From an uncultured Clostridia bacterium (GTDB lineage Bacteria; Bacillota_A; Clostridia; Christensenellales; Aristaeellaceae), in the NCBI GenBank assembly GCA_947165745.1, contig CAMVBO010000030.1, positions 1 to 9,814 of the forward strand: a stretch of 9,814 nucleotides of DNA. The letters run 5' to 3'. The translations under genes were made by a program, and so were the position numbers. This document shows positions 7,039-9,814 of this stretch, piece after piece. The notes beneath the pieces are model-generated. The model made no database searches, was not told the DNA's origin, and was given only the letters and a program-made list of their open reading frames with translations. Position 1 is the stretch's first letter. Every line of letters starts with the position of its first letter.

Positions 7039-8064
7039 ATGGCAAAGACGATTTTGGGTGTTGACATCGGACACGATCAGTTGAAGCTGGCGCTGCTGCG
7101 CGGGCGGCAGGTTGTCAAGACCGCCTCCGCGCCGATGCCTGAGAACCTGCTCAAGGAAGGGCGCATTGCCAGCCGGGAGAGCATGGGTGAGCTGATCAAG
7201 ACCACCATGAAGGCCAGCGGAATCCGCGCGGGTCGCGCCGCCATGGCGCTGCCCAACCATGTGGTCTTTGTCAAAAATGTCGAAATGCCCCTGATGAGCG
7301 TTGAACAGCTGGAGTACAATCTGCCGTTCGAGTTCAACGACTATATCACCGGCGAATTGAAGGACTTTGTGTTCGATTACGCCGTGGTTTCAGACCCCAA
7401 CAGCGCCCCCAAGGGCGAGGAAGGGGAGGAGGGCGAGGACGCGACCCCGACGCTGGAACTGATGGCCGTGGGCACGCTGCGCGCTGTGCTTGAGGATTGC
7501 AAGGAGTCGCTGCACAAGGCGGGGGTAAAGCTGGTGCTCAGCGCCCCGGCGATCAGCGCGTATATCTCGCTGATCCGCGCCATGGGCGACAAGCTCTCCC
7601 TGATGACGGACGAATATTGCGTGCTGGATCTGGGCTATGAGTCCATCCGCATGTACATGTTCAAGGGTGACAGGCACGTGGCCACCCGCGTGCTGGAAAT
7701 GGGCATGTCCAACCTGGATAACGTGCTGGCGGACGCCTACGGCGTGGACATCCACCTGGCGCACACCTACCTGATGAGCAATTTTGAAAACTGCCAGCAG
7801 CGCGAGGAGTGCATGAACGCCTATTCGAATATCGCCGTGGAGCTGATGCGGGCGCTGAACTTCTATCGCTTCTCCAATCCGGACAGCGCGCTGGAGCACA
7901 TGTGGCTGTGCGGCGGCGGGGCGGTGATCGAACCTCTGTCCGAGACCATCGGCGATATGCTCAATATCCAGCTGCACGACGCGGCGGAGCTGGTGCCGGA
8001 CGGCCATAATGTCCCGGAGTGCAACAGCTACATACAGGCCATCGGCATCGCGCTGGGGCTGTGA
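7039..8064 (+). CDS. pilM: type IV pilus assembly protein PilM (actin-like ATPase)
   Basis: Cytoplasmic actin/FtsA-fold protein that binds the N-terminal tail of PilN and links the PilN-PilO complex to the motor. At 341 residues it has family length. Visible parts of the nucleotide site are phosphate-1 ILGVDIGHDQLKLALL (residues 5-20), phosphate-2 VLDLGYESIRMYMF (195-208) and the adenosine loop LCGGGA (290-295). The conserved block ALPNHVVFVKNVEMP is at 70-84. An acidic low-complexity insert, PKGEEGEEGED at 124-134, lies in a surface loop and is unusual. The ATG at 7039 has GAGGGA at 7027-7032, 6 bases upstream. Its place directly before pilN and pilO is the standard order. Other actin-like proteins (FtsA, EutJ, MreB) are unlikely given the context. 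Confidence 0.9.
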   Translation: MAKTILGVDIGHDQLKLALLRGRQVVKTASAPMPENLLKEGRIASRESMGELIKTTMKASGIRAGRAAMALPNHVVFVKNVEMPLMSVEQLEYNLPFEFNDYITGELKDFVFDYAVVSDPNSAPKGEEGEEGEDATPTLELMAVGTLRAVLEDCKESLHKAGVKLVLSAPAISAYISLIRAMGDKLSLMTDEYCVLDLGYESIRMYMFKGDRHVATRVLEMGMSNLDNVLADAYGVDIHLAHTYLMSNFENCQQREECMNAYSNIAVELMRALNFYRFSNPDSALEHMWLCGGGAVIEPLSETIGDMLNIQLHDAAELVPDGHNVPECNSYIQAIGIALGL

Positions 8065-8109
8065 CGCATTTAGCCTTCCCGGTGGAGAAGGAAAAAGGAA
8101 AAACTCCCT

Positions 8110-8126
8110 GGAGGTAAAGAGTATTG
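8110..8126 (+). promoter_or_regulatory. Shine-Dalgarno and TTG start of pilN
   Basis: GGAGGT at 8110-8115 is 8 bases before TTG at 8124. The alternative in-frame ATG at 8184 has no comparable Shine-Dalgarno and would leave only four residues before the INL motif. Confidence 0.75.
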
Positions 8127-8906
8127 GCTGCAAAGGTCAAGCCGGCTGCCGGCAAGGGCCCCAAAAAGGGCATCGGCGGGCGCATGCCGGTCAAGCGGTC
8201 GATCAACCTGGTGTTGGTCGATGAAAACAAAATAAACCCCGTTAAGGCGATTTTGGGCGTCATTCTGATCGTGGCGCTGGCGTTTGTCTTCAGCAAGTAC
8301 TTGGTGGCGGATCGCCTCATCGCCATGTCACAGGCCACCGGCCGGGTCGAACAGCTGCAAAAGACGCTGGACGACACCTTGGCGGTGATCGAGGAGTATG
8401 GCGAGGTGGAGGCCACCTATGCCCACTATACCTATGACGGCATGACCGCGGCGGAGACAAGCCTGGTGGACCGCACCGAGGTGGTCAACCTGATCAGCAA
8501 CATCATCAAGGAACAGGACAACCTGTTCGATATGAAGGCCTATTCGCCCCGTTTGAAGCTGCTGTTGGAGGATCTGAGCTCCGGAAACAACCCCTATCTG
8601 TCGCTGGTTGATTTCCGCCGGAACGTCGCCACCCTCGGCGCGGAGATCGTGGCTTACCGCGAGCAAGTGCTCTCCTGGAATGTCCAGGGCAACGTGTTGC
8701 AGGTGGAGCTGACCGGCAAGACGCTGGAAAACCTGAATAAGCTGGCCCGCAAGGTGGAGGAGAGCCCCATAGTGGATACCTGCAGCCTGACCACGGCCAA
8801 CAAGGATTCCAAAGCCAGGGCGCTGACTTCCCTGGAATCCGGTGTGCGCGGCAAATTCATGATTTACCTGATGCAGCCCGTGGAGGAGGAGGTGGCGCAG
8901 GGATGA
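8124..8906 (+). CDS. pilN: PilN-like type IV pilus assembly protein
   Basis: Bitopic membrane protein expected to dimerise with PilO and dock onto PilM. The order fits: a cytoplasmic N-terminus, the RSINLV motif at 25-30 corresponding to the INLLP PilM-binding peptide, one membrane span at about 42-60, a likely coiled coil at about 67-95, and a soluble extracytoplasmic domain ending with a beta-rich segment (WNVQGNVLQVELTGKTLENL at 185-204, as in the ferredoxin-like fold of PilN). At 260 residues it is longer than the roughly 180-200 of Gram-negative PilN, because of a Lys/Gly-rich 24-residue tail before the motif and a longer central region (about 95-180). Sequence similarity to classical PilN is low and the assignment rests largely on topology, the motif and the position after pilM. 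Its last four bases overlap the next gene (ATGA). Confidence 0.78.
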   Translation: MAAKVKPAAGKGPKKGIGGRMPVKRSINLVLVDENKINPVKAILGVILIVALAFVFSKYLVADRLIAMSQATGRVEQLQKTLDDTLAVIEEYGEVEATYAHYTYDGMTAAETSLVDRTEVVNLISNIIKEQDNLFDMKAYSPRLKLLLEDLSSGNNPYLSLVDFRRNVATLGAEIVAYREQVLSWNVQGNVLQVELTGKTLENLNKLARKVEESPIVDTCSLTTANKDSKARALTSLESGVRGKFMIYLMQPVEEEVAQG

Positions 8907-9490
8907 AATTCTTTAGCCGGGATTTTTCCAACACCGAAAAAGTGCTGATCGTGATTCTTGCGCTGATCCTGCTGGCGCTGGTCTACTATCAATTCGTGGA
9001 TCGGATGGTGCGCTCCACCATCGAAAATGCCCAGTCCGAGGCCCAGATGCTGGAGACGGAAATCGACGCCGCCCAGATTCGCGCCACGCGTCTGCGTTCG
9101 CTGAAGGAATCCATGGACAAGCTGGAAGCCGAAGGCAAGCTCTCCTACATGGCCAGTTACAACAACAGCAAGCCCGAAGTGCGCTTTCTGAACGATCTGC
9201 TGGCCGACACGCTGTCTTACTCCATTGACTTCTCGAACGTCACCCGGGCGGGAAACCAGATCCGCCGCAGCTTCCGGCTCAAGTATCAGACCGGCGGCTT
9301 CCGCGCGGCGCGGGAGATCATGGAGGCGCTGCGCAACAGCGATAACCGCTGTCTGATCAGCGACGTGAAATGCACCATTGAAACCTCCGGCGTCACCACC
9401 CTTGAGGCCAATGCCACGTTCTATGAAACCATGGTGGGCGGCGTGGCCGACGCGGGTCTGCCGGTTGACACAGCCGCGGTGAACAACTGA
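8903..9490 (+). CDS. pilO: PilO-like type IV pilus assembly protein
   Basis: A 195-residue bitopic protein with a short cytoplasmic tail, a membrane span at about 13-31 (VLIVILALILLALVYY), a long charged coiled coil at about 34-78, then a compact alpha/beta domain ending in EANATFYE (168-175), the kind of strand that closes the PilO ferredoxin-like fold. The size matches PilO. Its start overlaps the end of pilN as ATGA (8903-8906), so the two are translationally coupled, which suits partners of a heterodimer. A purine-rich GGAGGAGGAGG run at 8882-8892 serves as the ribosome site. There are few invariant residues in this family, so the call depends on topology and operon order. It is the last gene of the operon; no pilP or pilQ follows. 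Confidence 0.75.
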   Translation: MKFFSRDFSNTEKVLIVILALILLALVYYQFVDRMVRSTIENAQSEAQMLETEIDAAQIRATRLRSLKESMDKLEAEGKLSYMASYNNSKPEVRFLNDLLADTLSYSIDFSNVTRAGNQIRRSFRLKYQTGGFRAAREIMEALRNSDNRCLISDVKCTIETSGVTTLEANATFYETMVGGVADAGLPVDTAAVNN

Positions 9491-9505
9491 CGGTAGTTCC
9501 ATTTG

Positions 9506-9573
9506 AAAATCCTTTGCTTGCCCGGAATGACGGAGAACGATCTCTGTCGACCCGGTCGCAGCGAAGGATTTTT
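9506..9573 (+). terminator. long imperfect hairpin with T-tract, likely terminator and possible interspersed palindrome
   Basis: The outer stem pairs AAAATCCTTTGC (9506-9517) with GCGAAGGATTTT (9561-9572), with one G-T wobble. CCGG at 9522-9525 pairs with CCGG at 9552-9555. The tip stem GACGGAGA (9529-9536) with TCTCTGTC (9541-9548) closes on the loop ACGA. TTTTT at 9569-9573 follows the stem. It starts 15 bases after the pilO stop, so it probably ends the operon transcript. With A-runs on the left it could also work on the other strand. The structure is much longer than a minimal terminator, and its half-sites resemble the common bacterial interspersed palindrome GTCATTCTGAGCGAAGCGAAG; that likeness is from memory. 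Confidence 0.75.
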
Positions 9574-9575
9574 CA

Positions 9576-9604
9576 TTGTCTCAACTGTCGTTTTATGCTA
9601 TAAT
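9576..9604 (+). promoter_or_regulatory. predicted sigma-A promoter (extended -10) for the MATE gene
   Basis: A perfect -10 box TATAAT at 9599-9604, preceded by TGC (9596-9598) as an extended -10, and a -35 box TTGTCT (9576-9581, 4 of 6 matches) with the ideal 17-base spacing. Transcription would start near 9611. The promoter begins immediately after the terminator T-tract, so the MATE gene is a separate transcription unit. Confidence 0.75.
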
Positions 9605-9638
9605 TGTTTGGATTCAATGATAGAGTTTGGTATTACTT

Positions 9639-9655
9639 GGGAGGGAATGCGCTTG
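9639..9655 (+). promoter_or_regulatory. Shine-Dalgarno and TTG start of the MATE gene
   Basis: GGGAGG at 9639-9644 is 8 bases before TTG at 9653. The in-frame ATG at 9647 lies only two bases after it, too close for normal initiation, so TTG is preferred. The choice changes the protein by two residues only. Confidence 0.55.
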
Positions 9656-9814
9656 CGGGCGAAGGACGGACGGCGGACGCTGTGGATCGTACTGGCGCTG
9701 GCCTGGCCCACAATGCTGGAACAGCTGCTGCAGGTGGCGGCCCAGTACGTGGATTCCGCCATGGTGGGGCGCCTCGGCGCGGCGGCCACGGCCACGGTGG
9801 GCGCGACGGTGACC
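9653..9814 (+). CDS. MATE-family efflux transporter, N-terminal part (cut by window end)
   Basis: Only the first 54 residues are present. A basic start (RAKDGRR) is followed by LALAWPTMLEQLLQ near residues 14-27 and VDSAMVGRLGAAA near 33-45, the classic opening of MATE (MatE/NorM/DinF-type) cation or drug antiporters: the first membrane helix with its conserved Pro, then the D..MVG.LG motif. Full-length members have about 450 residues and 12 helices. The substrate cannot be told from this fragment. It has its own promoter after a terminator, so it is probably not functionally tied to the pilus operon. Confidence 0.85.
   Translation, partial: MRAKDGRRTLWIVLALAWPTMLEQLLQVAAQYVDSAMVGRLGAAATATVGATVT

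Noticed and set aside
8065..8123. Possible small hairpin in the pilM-pilN gap (CCTTC with GAAGG)
   Set aside because: The stem is only about five base pairs with no T-tract, and the genes are in a continuous operon.
9627..9812. A + strand open frame rich in Arg, Trp and Pro over the last bases
   Set aside because: It is an out-of-frame shadow of the MATE gene, whose own frame gives clear family motifs.

Overview
The window is the core of a type IV pilus (T4P) assembly operon, read entirely from the + strand, followed by the first 54 codons of a MATE-family transporter. The DNA is GC-rich, with strong G/C at third codon positions. Several genes use TTG or GTG starts behind good Shine-Dalgarno sequences. 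The pilin-like protein carries a CPSGGT...C..H motif of the kind seen in Firmicutes pilins. After pilO there is a terminator-like hairpin and no pilP or pilQ. Together this suggests a GC-rich, single-membrane (monoderm) member of the Clostridia, probably from a gut or similar anaerobic community. The species cannot be named from the sequence.

Layout. 1-1193: 3' part of a GLUG-repeat surface-type protein. 1228-2976: pilB, extension ATPase. 3068-4120: pilT, retraction ATPase. 4155-5375: pilC, membrane platform. 5398-6090: an atypical prepilin-like protein. 6091-6230: a spacer with a TTGACA/TATAAA promoter embedded in a nested inverted repeat. 6231-7022: pilD, prepilin peptidase. 7039-8064: pilM. 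8124-8906: pilN-like. 8903-9490: pilO-like. 9491-9652: a 67-nt imperfect palindrome ending in a T-tract, then an extended -10 promoter. 9653-9814: MATE transporter, cut by the window end. No stretch over 300 bases lacks a gene.

How it works together. PilD removes the leader from prepilins. PilB drives their insertion into the fibre at the PilC platform, and PilT reverses this. PilM (cytoplasmic, actin-like) binds the N-terminal tail of PilN, and PilN and PilO form the alignment complex in the membrane. The outer-membrane parts (PilP, PilQ) are missing here, as expected for a monoderm. The GLUG protein sits only 34 bases before pilB, so it is probably co-transcribed and may be a pilus-associated adhesin or a modular pilin; its N-terminus lies outside the window. 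No ordinary major pilin with the usual Glu5 is present.

The best candidates for something new are the GLUG-repeat protein linked to the pilus operon, the prepilin-like protein that keeps the Firmicutes pilin core but lacks Glu5 and has an unknown C-terminal extension, and the promoter/hairpin switch before pilD. The rest of the machinery is conventional.
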